From positions 1 to 64,000 of the forward strand of contig CAZOUY010000002.1 in the NCBI GenBank assembly GCA_964583155.1: 64,000 bases of DNA, written 5' to 3'. Origin of the DNA: CAG-826 sp964583155. Lineage in GTDB: Bacteria; Bacillota_I; Bacilli_A; RFN20; CAG-826. Under the pieces are notes generated by a model. It made no database searches. It had not been told where the DNA came from and worked only from the letters and a program-made list of their open reading frames with translations. Positions within the stretch are counted from its first letter, which is position 1. Every line of letters begins with the position of its first letter. The translations under genes and the position numbers were made by a program. Positions 1 through 7,683 of this stretch are shown piece by piece.

Positions 1-2
1 AA

Positions 3-50
3 TGTCAGATAATCGCTCGATAACCAAGTGTCAGATAATCGCTCGATAAC
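3..50. repeat. Tandem pair of a 22-bp direct repeat
   Basis: A 22-base unit beginning TGTCAGATAATCGC is present at 3-24 and again, identical, at 29-50 (period 26). Both copies lie at the very left edge, so more copies may exist outside the window. Repeated terminal units that begin with TG are a feature of some insertion-sequence ends (for example IS21-type), so this could be the end of an element lying to the left. That identity is a guess; only the repeat itself is seen. Confidence 0.75.
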
Positions 51-71
51 GACAAAAGCAACATTTTTGAA

Positions 72-100
72 TTGTAAAAATAGAGCAAAGATGATATTAT
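72..100 (+). promoter_or_regulatory. Candidate sigma-A promoter before the defence island
   Basis: TTGTAA (72-77), a 17-base spacer and TATTAT (95-100) make a fair vegetative promoter. The predicted start near 107 lies inside the small HTH remnant, so the promoter more probably serves the methyltransferase operon that starts at 312. Confidence 0.4.
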
Positions 101-235
101 ATGGAAAATAGCTTATGTGAATTGGGCAAAAATAATAAAAAATTAAGAAATAAATTGTTATTAACCCAACAAGAATTGACAAAATTTTCAAACGCTATTT
201 ATTGTCCGCTAATCAATATGAAAAATGGTATATGA
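101..235 (+). pseudogene. XRE-type HTH remnant (44 codons)
   Basis: The reading frame encodes a 44-residue peptide whose middle (KLRNKLLLTQQELTKFS) resembles the start of an XRE/Cro helix-turn-helix. It ends with a TGA shortly after an MKNGI stretch that corresponds to the usual ENG-I segment, so the recognition part and the rest of the domain are lost or out of frame. No ribosome site is evident, and the best promoter would start transcription downstream of its ATG. Small XRE controller proteins are common upstream of restriction-modification genes, so this is probably a decayed controller. Identification is tentative. Confidence 0.4.
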
Positions 236-311
236 ATTAGATCTACAATGGAATATAAAAGAAAACAATGATTGAACCATTTAAAAGGAAAGGATTCTTG
301 GATAATTAGTT

Positions 312-1472
312 ATGGGAAGTAAAACTAAAAAGAAAAGCACTAGACCTTTAAGAGTATTTGAAGCATTTGCTGGAATTGGTGCACAATATTCTGCCTTGAA
401 GAGAGCAAATATAAATTTTGAAATTGTTGGTATTAGTGAATGGTTCATTAACGCTCTTTTAGCATATGATGCGATTCATAATGATGATACAAATATTGAA
501 ATACCTTCTTATGAAGAACAAGTTGAAGAATTGAGTAAATTCACATTTAGTAAGGATTCGGTTAACCCTATCAAAGATATAAGAAGACTTAGTAGAAATG
601 AAATAGAGAACCTTTATATAGCAAATAAAAGGACAAAAAACTATGGTTCTATAACAGAAATTAGAGGTAGTGATTTACCTCTAATAGACTTACTTGTATA
701 TTCGTTTCCATGCCAAGATTTATCAACTGGTGGGAAAACTCTGGGGATGAGCAAAGGATCAGGCACTCGTTCATGTTTATTATGGGAAATAGAAAGAATC
801 TTGATTGAATTGAAAAAGTTGAATAGATTGCCTGAGTATTTGCTTATGGAAAATGTAAAAACTATTTATGCGCAATCTAATAAAAAAGATTTAGAGCAAT
901 GGTTATCTTTCTTAGAATCTATTGGATATGTTAATGGCAGCCATCTGATACTCAACGCTATTGATTTTGGAATACCACAATATAGAAACAGAGCATTTAT
1001 TATAAGTCATTTAAAGACACCAGTAGATGATACTTCACTAGCGAAACATTCTGCACCAGCATTATCGATCACCCCTTTTTTAAGATTGGATTACGGAAAT
1101 CCTATATTAAGAGAAGAAGCTAATCAAGCCCAACTTAACAATACTATTTCAAGAGAAGAAATGTGGGCTATTAACAAAAGAGAATGTATTGAAGATTCAA
1201 CCACTATTAATACAATTACTTGTAATATGGACAGAAGCAATACTGCGGCAATGTTTAAGTATAGAGGGCCAAAAGGAGATACTTATAGATTGCTTACTAT
1301 TAGAGAAGCTTTTTTGCTTATGGGATTTACAGAAGATGAGTATATCAAAACATTGAGATTAGGTTTAAGTTATCGAAAAATGAATAAATTGATTGGTAAT
1401 TCAATTGTTGTTAATGTTTTGGTAGAAATATTTACATTATTATTTAAAGACAAGTATGGAAGAGGTGAATAG
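312..1472 (+). CDS. DNA (cytosine-5)-methyltransferase
   Basis: Predicted C5-cytosine methyltransferase of 386 residues that would mark host DNA with S-adenosylmethionine. All key motifs are visible: motif I FEAFAGIGAQ (16-25) for cofactor binding, motif IV SFPCQ with the catalytic Cys134, motif VI MENV (179-182), motif VIII QYRNR (223-227), and a GNS motif near residue 358 in the C-terminal part. The target-recognition region lies between about 235 and 350 and gives no hint of the site. A weak AAGGA site lies rather far upstream of the ATG. It is the first intact gene of an eight-gene same-strand cassette, so it most likely supplies self-protection for the nucleases and helicase that follow. 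Confidence 0.95.
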   Translation: MGSKTKKKSTRPLRVFEAFAGIGAQYSALKRANINFEIVGISEWFINALLAYDAIHNDDTNIEIPSYEEQVEELSKFTFSKDSVNPIKDIRRLSRNEIENLYIANKRTKNYGSITEIRGSDLPLIDLLVYSFPCQDLSTGGKTLGMSKGSGTRSCLLWEIERILIELKKLNRLPEYLLMENVKTIYAQSNKKDLEQWLSFLESIGYVNGSHLILNAIDFGIPQYRNRAFIISHLKTPVDDTSLAKHSAPALSITPFLRLDYGNPILREEANQAQLNNTISREEMWAINKRECIEDSTTINTITCNMDRSNTAAMFKYRGPKGDTYRLLTIREAFLLMGFTEDEYIKTLRLGLSYRKMNKLIGNSIVVNVLVEIFTLLFKDKYGRGE

Positions 1473-1473
1473 G

Positions 1474-2487
1474 ATGCATAAAATCATTTTACCTATTGAT
1501 ACAAAATCTTTATACTATAATATTTTAAATGATAATAGTAAAGGGCATACATGCACTGTTGCAACTCCTATCAAGCAAGGAAAATCGATTAACCCTTTTT
1601 TGAGAGAAATATATAGAATACCGGAGCAAATTGATTTTGAAAAACATGATGCTTTAATTAAAGAATTAACAAAAAATTCAAAGAGTGTTGTAAAAATTAA
1701 TAATGTTTTCGTGTTTGAAAAACTAAAAGTCAATGGGCAGATTTTAAAGGTAGATTCTAATTATTGTATCTACACAAAGGAAGAGATTGATAAAAATAGA
1801 GTTCAATTTGGACGTATTAAATTGCATTATCCATTATCCATAAAATATGAACCTTTAAACATAGATAACCGAAAAGTAATAAATGCTATTTCTGATTTAT
1901 TACATGGATATGCTTTTATTGTTGAATCTTTTGAATATAGCTTTGAGGATGGAACGTTGAATTTCAATGTTTTATTAGCAGGATATCCTAATATTCCTTA
2001 TTCGAAAGTTTTTATTAGCAATAAAGGTGTAGGAAGCAAATATAATAAAATTGTTAAAAATTATTTTGATATGTATGATTCTGAAATTATTGCCCTAAGA
2101 AAAAAGTACACAGATAAGGTGTCTACTGATAATTTCATTGAATATATAGAGCATGGAATACAAACTTCAAAAAAATTAGTAAAAGAACATTTAGAAAGAA
2201 TTGGTGCTACAGCAATAAGAGATATATCAGAAGAATATCCTTATTCATTATTTGACTTTCAATTTTATATCAATAAAACAATACATTATGCTATGGTGTT
2301 TTCGACATACACAAAAACAGAATATTTCAATTTATCAAGCTGGCAGAATCAGTTCATCAATATATTTGATAATGTTTCAATATTCATTGTTACAGATATT
2401 GGAGATAAAAATAACATAATTGAATTTGCAAAAGAAGATTTAATAGAATTTTCTGTAATAATGAATTCAGTAAGGTTTATTAAATAA
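1474..2487 (+). CDS. Unknown protein of the MORC-Z1 defence cassette
   Basis: I do not recognise a family with confidence. The start is placed at ATG 1474, preceded by AGAGGTG at about six bases; an upstream in-frame ATG at 1456 lies inside the methyltransferase and has no good ribosome site. The 337-residue product has no signal peptide or membrane segment. Its last 90 residues (FDFQFYINK, then YFNLSSWQNQF and SIFIVTDIG) have the spacing of DUF3883-like PD-(D/E)XK domains, where a basic E-x-K strand is followed by a short segment with an aromatic and Trp. The expected E-x-K is replaced here by M-V-F, so if the resemblance is real the site is degenerate. Its position between methyltransferase and MORC ATPase suggests a specificity, adaptor or nuclease role. 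Confidence 0.8.
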   Translation: MHKIILPIDTKSLYYNILNDNSKGHTCTVATPIKQGKSINPFLREIYRIPEQIDFEKHDALIKELTKNSKSVVKINNVFVFEKLKVNGQILKVDSNYCIYTKEEIDKNRVQFGRIKLHYPLSIKYEPLNIDNRKVINAISDLLHGYAFIVESFEYSFEDGTLNFNVLLAGYPNIPYSKVFISNKGVGSKYNKIVKNYFDMYDSEIIALRKKYTDKVSTDNFIEYIEHGIQTSKKLVKEHLERIGATAIRDISEEYPYSLFDFQFYINKTIHYAMVFSTYTKTEYFNLSSWQNQFINIFDNVSIFIVTDIGDKNNIIEFAKEDLIEFSVIMNSVRFIK

Positions 2488-2502
2488 AAGGAGTCGGAAG
2501 TA

Positions 2503-3954
2503 ATGGCACATGAAATAATTAAAATACCACCAGCAAAATCGCTAATTTTTGGTTTAAGATGCATTGGCTACAATTTTTCAACAGCACTAGCAGATATTAT
2601 AGATAATAGTATTTCGGCTGATGCTAAAAACATAAAGATTTTCTCTAATCCAGATGCAAAAGAACCATATGTTGTTATATTTGATGATGGATGTGGAATG
2701 GGTAGAAAAGCCCTAGAAAACGCTATGACGCTTGGTTCAGATAGAAGAGAAAAAGAAGATTGTGAAATTGAGTTAGGAAGATTTGGATTAGGATTAAAAT
2801 CAGCTTCTTTTTCACAATGTCTTAGACTAACAGTTGCTAGTAAAGATTGCAACAGAATTAATGCCATGAGATATGACTTAAAAAAGATAGAGATAACAAA
2901 TGAATGGAAATTAGATATTTTAGATGAAGAAGAAATTAGTCTCTTGCCTGAAATCGAAAAACTTATGGAAGTTAAAAGTGGAACTATTGTAATTTGGGAA
3001 CAATTCGACAAAATTGAAGAATCATCAAAATTATTTACAGAATCATTTACTACCACTATTGGTTTAGCAAAACAACATGTAGAATTAGTATTCCATAGGT
3101 TTTATGACAAGATAAATTTTGAATTTAATGGCCACAGAATCGAGAAAAGGGATCCTTTTTTAATCGGATATACTAATAGCCAAGAAGGAAGAACTCAAGA
3201 AATTTTAATTGATGGTAGCAAAATCGTTGTTACTCCTTTTGTTTTGCCTTATGCTAATTCCTTAAATGAAGAACAAAAGAAAATGTTAGGGAATCCAAAA
3301 AGTATTTATGATGATCAAGGATTTTACATTTATAGAAATAAACGTTTGATTATATGGGGAAGCTGGCTTCATATGAATATTCGTAGTGAATTTAATAAAT
3401 TAGCTAGAGTACGCGTAGATATACCATCAGAATTAGATTCTATGTGGATGCTTGATGTAAAAAAGTCATCGGCAAAAATTCCAGATAGAATTAAAGAGCA
3501 ATTAAGAATATCTGTTAAAGATTCCATTATTAGAAGTAAAAGGGAAATTACATATCCTGGCAAAAAAGAAGCTGAAGTAGAAAAGCCTTTATGGAAAAGA
3601 GTGGCACTCCATGGAGGAGTAGTTAGATATGAAATTAATAAAGAAGATAATCCAATTTATACGCAATTAATATCAATTTTAGACGAAGATCAAAGAAAAT
3701 TACTGGATGCATATTTAGATAAGGTTGAAGAGTTTATACCAAAAGGATTAATTGTTTCTGATAATGCTGATTCATTAAAAATATTAAATTCTGAAGAAAC
3801 ACAAGAGGAAGAAAAATTAATTAATGAATTAGTTGAGTTTGCTAAAAATGCATTAAATCCTGATATGTGTGTTGAATTTTTGATAAATTCGCAAGGTTAT
3901 AAAAAAATTCTTTATAGAAAGAAGGAAGTATTGGAGTTGGTAAAAAATGGATAG
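2503..3954 (+). CDS. GHKL ATPase of the MORC/MutL-like type
   Basis: A 483-residue protein with an N-terminal Bergerat-fold ATPase. The N1 box is DIIDNS (31-36; Asn35 for Mg-ATP), the G1 box FDDGCGMG (61-68) and the G2 lid GRFGLGLKSAS (about 93-103). An Asp (31) stands where many GHKL enzymes have the catalytic Glu. The C-terminal half (about 350-480) is charged and probably helical, with no nuclease signature seen. ATPases of this kind occur in prokaryotic restriction cassettes related to eukaryotic MORC proteins, where they are thought to clamp or remodel DNA on ATP binding. A good AAAGGAG site precedes the ATG and the gene overlaps the Z1 helicase gene by eight bases, which implies coupled translation. 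Confidence 0.9.
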   Translation: MAHEIIKIPPAKSLIFGLRCIGYNFSTALADIIDNSISADAKNIKIFSNPDAKEPYVVIFDDGCGMGRKALENAMTLGSDRREKEDCEIELGRFGLGLKSASFSQCLRLTVASKDCNRINAMRYDLKKIEITNEWKLDILDEEEISLLPEIEKLMEVKSGTIVIWEQFDKIEESSKLFTESFTTTIGLAKQHVELVFHRFYDKINFEFNGHRIEKRDPFLIGYTNSQEGRTQEILIDGSKIVVTPFVLPYANSLNEEQKKMLGNPKSIYDDQGFYIYRNKRLIIWGSWLHMNIRSEFNKLARVRVDIPSELDSMWMLDVKKSSAKIPDRIKEQLRISVKDSIIRSKREITYPGKKEAEVEKPLWKRVALHGGVVRYEINKEDNPIYTQLISILDEDQRKLLDAYLDKVEEFIPKGLIVSDNADSLKILNSEETQEEEKLINELVEFAKNALNPDMCVEFLINSQGYKKILYRKKEVLELVKNG

Positions 3955-6754
3955 AATTGAACAAGTTGTTTTATTATTGTATGGGTTTTTGAGTGGTAAG
4001 GTTTGTAGTCATGAAGATTTAGAGCATATCGTTAAAAATGAAATTATGAAAATGGAGTCATTTAGAGATCTTACATCTGAAGAAGTAGAAGAAGCAATTT
4101 ATAGATACGAGGTGCGATATGGTTCTCGTACCTTTGAGCCAGGAATTACTATTACAGAACGTAAAGGCAGTGATACATGGCTTTTAAAGAAAAAAAAGAA
4201 AATGACTGCTTCCGAACATGAATATCAACAAAGATATGAACAATACTTGTTGCTAAATCATTATGGTGATGATGCCAAAGAATCAATAATAAAAGAAGCC
4301 GAAAAAGTATTATCACTTTGTGCCGATCCTGAATCAAACGAGAAAACACGAGGATTAGTAATGGGGGATGTTCAATCTGGAAAAACATCCAACTATATGG
4401 CACTTGCAAACTTAGCTTGTGATTATGGTTACAAGATTATATTAATTTTAGCAGGTATGACTGATTCGTTACGAATACAAACACAAGACAGAGTTGATGA
4501 AGGATTGATTGGTGCGGTTAGTTCAACAATTGGTTGCAATGATAAAATAACATATATTGGAGTTGGAACTTATGGGAACGGAGGACATTATGCAATTCCG
4601 TTTACTACAGAACTAGCAGATTTTGCTCCAGCAAATTGTACTGCGAACGATCTAAATAAGCCTCAAATATTAGTAGTTAAAAAGAATAAAAAAATATTAG
4701 AGGCTGTTAAGAAATGGTTGAAACCAGGACAAGCCAATGTTTCTGGTAGAAATATATTAATTATTGATGATGAATGTGATAATGCTAGTGTAAATACTAA
4801 TCCTAGCAATACCGCACAAGAGCAAGAAGACCCTTCTACTATTAATAAGTTAATTAGAGATATTTATAATAATTTTGAATGTGCAGCATATGTTGGTTAT
4901 ACCGCTACACCATTTGCAAATATTTTCATTAATCCTGAGAAAAAAATAGGTTATGATGATTTGTTCCCTAGTGATTTCATTCATAGATTAAAATCAAAAA
5001 ACGAAGTCTATTTTGGTATTGATAAGGTTTTTAGAGAGAATAGAAAACATATTAAAATCTTGAATGAAAATGAAGATTATTTTATTCCAGCTAAACACAA
5101 ATCAAATCTCGATATTTGTCAATTACCAGATTCTTTAAAAGATGCTATTTGTACGTTCTTAATTGCTAACTGTGTGAGAACTTTTAGAGGCGACAAAACT
5201 AAACATAGAAGCATGATGATTAATGTAAGTGCATTTAATCCAGTTCAAGAACAACTTTTAGAATTAGTTGAAAGATATAAATCAACACTATTAGATGCTA
5301 TTTCACAATACGACAAATATAGTACTGAAAGATTTATTAAACATAATGAATTACGAAGAATTTATGAAATTTATAAACGCGATTCTTTATTCAATACACC
5401 AATAAGTTCACAAAAAATAGCAACCATAAATGATGAGTTGCCTTTTGAACAATTAAAAGAACTATTATATGAAGAGATTTCTAAATTTAGAGTGGTTTTA
5501 ATTAATAGTAAGAGAAAAGGCGATCAACGATTTAAATATAAAGATTATAAAGAAACCGGGGCAAGAGTAATTGCAATCGGTGGTTTTGTCTTATCAAGAG
5601 GTCTAACCCTTGAAGGATTAATGATTAGTTATTATAGTAGAAATTCTGTTGCCTATGATACATTATTGCAAATGTGTAGATGGTTTGGATATCGACCTAA
5701 ATATGAAGACTTATGTGCTATCTTTATGTCTCAAAATAATTATGATTGTTTTTGTGCTGTGGTAGATGCGTTAGATAATTTAGATTCACAATTAGAAGTA
5801 ATGCAAGCACAAGGTGCAACACCTAAAGATTTTGGATTGATGGTAATGGAAAGCCCTGATACATTAGAAACTAATTTATTGATAACAGCTAGAAACAAAT
5901 TACGTAATTCAGTTGAGATAATTAAAGGGCTGAATTATTCAGGCGTTGATATTGATACTTCAAAACTTTATAAAAGTATAGAGTTTAATAGAAGCAACTA
6001 TATTGCTGTTCAAGAATTTGTTAAATTACTATCTGAAAAAGGTCTTAAAATACATCAATATGAACACGATAGATTTATGATTAAAGATGTATCAAATACA
6101 GATTTGGCAGATTTGATTGAAGTACTAAAGATTCCTTTAGAAAATAAAAAGTTTGATGTAGAGAATATTGCCGAATTTATTAGAAAAGGCGAATATTACA
6201 AAAAATGGGATGTTGTATTTGCTACTGGTGATAAGAAAAATTCTGAAACTTTCAAATTATACGACGAAAATGGAAAACTATGTCTAGAAATACCACCAGT
6301 TAAACGTTCGTTTGGCTTAGAAGAAGATGAAGATATTATTAGGATATCTAAAAACAATAATAGATTATTGGAACCAGGGATTTTTAATGCAGGTTTGACT
6401 CAAAAACAAATTGAAGAAGCAGAAGCATTAGCAAGAAAAAGACCTTCCAAAAAGAAAACAAAAAAAGAAAATCAAACACCAATTGCAAGAGATTATTTGA
6501 GTGTTACAGATAGAAAACCATTATTTGTTATTTTACCAATTAAATTAACTCAAGATGGCCCTGAAGCGGAAGAAACAGATTATTCTGTTGAAAAATTAGA
6601 TTTAATCAATAAATTTACAGGTGACGAATGGTTGATAGGTTTTGGTATTGGTTTTGCAGGTCGAGAAGGCAAAGTAATGCTAAATTTTAGAATTAATAAA
6701 GTAAAGCAAGAAGAATACTTAAGAAGAATTCAGGAGGATATATTTGATGATTAA
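3947..6754 (+). CDS. Z1-domain superfamily II helicase/ATPase
   Basis: A 935-residue protein with SF2 helicase motifs in the order expected for Z1-domain proteins: P-loop GDVQSGKTSN (140-149), DEAD-like IIDDECDNAS (272-281), GYTATPFANIF (near 320, motif III-like), and GFVLSRGLTLEG followed by QMCRWFGYRP (about 545-585, motif V/VI region). The Z1 family is defined from restriction-type operons, where it is predicted to move along or open DNA for partner nucleases. A Lys-rich stretch lies near 830-845. The gene overlaps the MORC gene at its start and the DUF4420 nuclease gene at its end, so the three are probably made as a unit. Substrate and polarity cannot be inferred. Confidence 0.93.
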   Translation: MDRIEQVVLLLYGFLSGKVCSHEDLEHIVKNEIMKMESFRDLTSEEVEEAIYRYEVRYGSRTFEPGITITERKGSDTWLLKKKKKMTASEHEYQQRYEQYLLLNHYGDDAKESIIKEAEKVLSLCADPESNEKTRGLVMGDVQSGKTSNYMALANLACDYGYKIILILAGMTDSLRIQTQDRVDEGLIGAVSSTIGCNDKITYIGVGTYGNGGHYAIPFTTELADFAPANCTANDLNKPQILVVKKNKKILEAVKKWLKPGQANVSGRNILIIDDECDNASVNTNPSNTAQEQEDPSTINKLIRDIYNNFECAAYVGYTATPFANIFINPEKKIGYDDLFPSDFIHRLKSKNEVYFGIDKVFRENRKHIKILNENEDYFIPAKHKSNLDICQLPDSLKDAICTFLIANCVRTFRGDKTKHRSMMINVSAFNPVQEQLLELVERYKSTLLDAISQYDKYSTERFIKHNELRRIYEIYKRDSLFNTPISSQKIATINDELPFEQLKELLYEEISKFRVVLINSKRKGDQRFKYKDYKETGARVIAIGGFVLSRGLTLEGLMISYYSRNSVAYDTLLQMCRWFGYRPKYEDLCAIFMSQNNYDCFCAVVDALDNLDSQLEVMQAQGATPKDFGLMVMESPDTLETNLLITARNKLRNSVEIIKGLNYSGVDIDTSKLYKSIEFNRSNYIAVQEFVKLLSEKGLKIHQYEHDRFMIKDVSNTDLADLIEVLKIPLENKKFDVENIAEFIRKGEYYKKWDVVFATGDKKNSETFKLYDENGKLCLEIPPVKRSFGLEEDEDIIRISKNNNRLLEPGIFNAGLTQKQIEEAEALARKRPSKKKTKKENQTPIARDYLSVTDRKPLFVILPIKLTQDGPEAEETDYSVEKLDLINKFTGDEWLIGFGIGFAGREGKVMLNFRINKVKQEEYLRRIQEDIFDD

Positions 6755-7682
6755 TTTGAATAAGAAATTTATAGAATTAAACAGAAACATCAAGGATTCT
6801 CAATATCCAATTAATTTTAAAGGCGCGGTAAAAGCGTACTATGGAATTAATAAGGATGGTTTTTATCGTATTTCCTTTCTGTCTTCAAAAAGCCCTGATA
6901 TAAAAGGCACAACAAAGAACATTACTGTCGTTCAAGGTAATTCAAACGAAAATAATTATTGGACATGCTTTGATCTAAAAAATGACTCCTTATTATCGGT
7001 TTTTTGTACATTTGGTGAAGATTTAATATCTTGTGTATTAGAAGAAACAAATGAATACGTTGCTTTGTCAAGACTTAGATCACGATTTAATACATGGCTT
7101 GCTCTTTTTAGAAAAACAAGAACACCATTATCACCAGAAAAGGCAAAAGGATTATATGGAGAATTATATTTTATTAAAAATTATTTAAGTGAAAAATATT
7201 CTATAGAAGAAGCAATTAGATGTTGGAGTGGGCCAGAAAAATATAGTAAAGATTTTGCCATTAATGATACTTGGTATGAAATTAAAACTATTAATGTGGG
7301 TTCATCCGTTGCTAAGATATCGTCAATTCAACAATTGTCTTCCGATAATATCGGGAAATTAGTCGTTATCAGAGTTGAAGAAATGGCGGATGAATTTGAT
7401 GAAGAGAATTCAACCATTAATAAATTATGCCAATCGATTATTTCATCAATTTCCGGTTCAGAAATAAAGGATTTATTTTTAATTAAATTATCTGAAATCG
7501 GGTATGATTTTTGTGATGATTTAGGTGATAAAAATTACCATGTTCATAAAATTGAGTCGTATATCGTTAATGATGAATTTCCTGCTTTACGCGAAAAGGA
7601 TATAAAAGCAGAAGCAATTAATAACGTTAGTTATGAAATAATATTAAAAATGATTAAAGATTATAAGGAGGAGTTAAAGTAA
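6747..7682 (+). CDS. PD-(D/E)XK nuclease-like protein (DUF4420)
   Basis: A 311-residue protein of the PD-(D/E)XK motif group often called DUF4420. The nuclease core is visible in the middle: GLYGEL with Glu139, then KDFAINDTWYEIKT carrying Asp169 and the Glu178-x-Lys180 signature. This is the likely DNA-cutting subunit of the cassette. ATG 6747 is preferred because AGGAGG ends nine bases upstream; a TTG at 6744 is a less likely alternative. The start lies within the end of the Z1 gene, and the next gene (AIPR) begins one base after the stop. In related cassettes this protein travels with Z1 and AIPR genes, which matches the order here. Confidence 0.9.
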   Translation: MINLNKKFIELNRNIKDSQYPINFKGAVKAYYGINKDGFYRISFLSSKSPDIKGTTKNITVVQGNSNENNYWTCFDLKNDSLLSVFCTFGEDLISCVLEETNEYVALSRLRSRFNTWLALFRKTRTPLSPEKAKGLYGELYFIKNYLSEKYSIEEAIRCWSGPEKYSKDFAINDTWYEIKTINVGSSVAKISSIQQLSSDNIGKLVVIRVEEMADEFDEENSTINKLCQSIISSISGSEIKDLFLIKLSEIGYDFCDDLGDKNYHVHKIESYIVNDEFPALREKDIKAEAINNVSYEIILKMIKDYKEELK

Positions 7683-7683
7683 G

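Noticed and set aside
3..50. Possible CRISPR array
   Set aside because: Only two repeat copies with a 4-base spacer; no array structure or cas genes in the window.
1456..1473. Upstream ATG as start of the second defence gene
   Set aside because: Lies inside the methyltransferase without a ribosome site; ATG 1474 has AGAGGTG at proper spacing.
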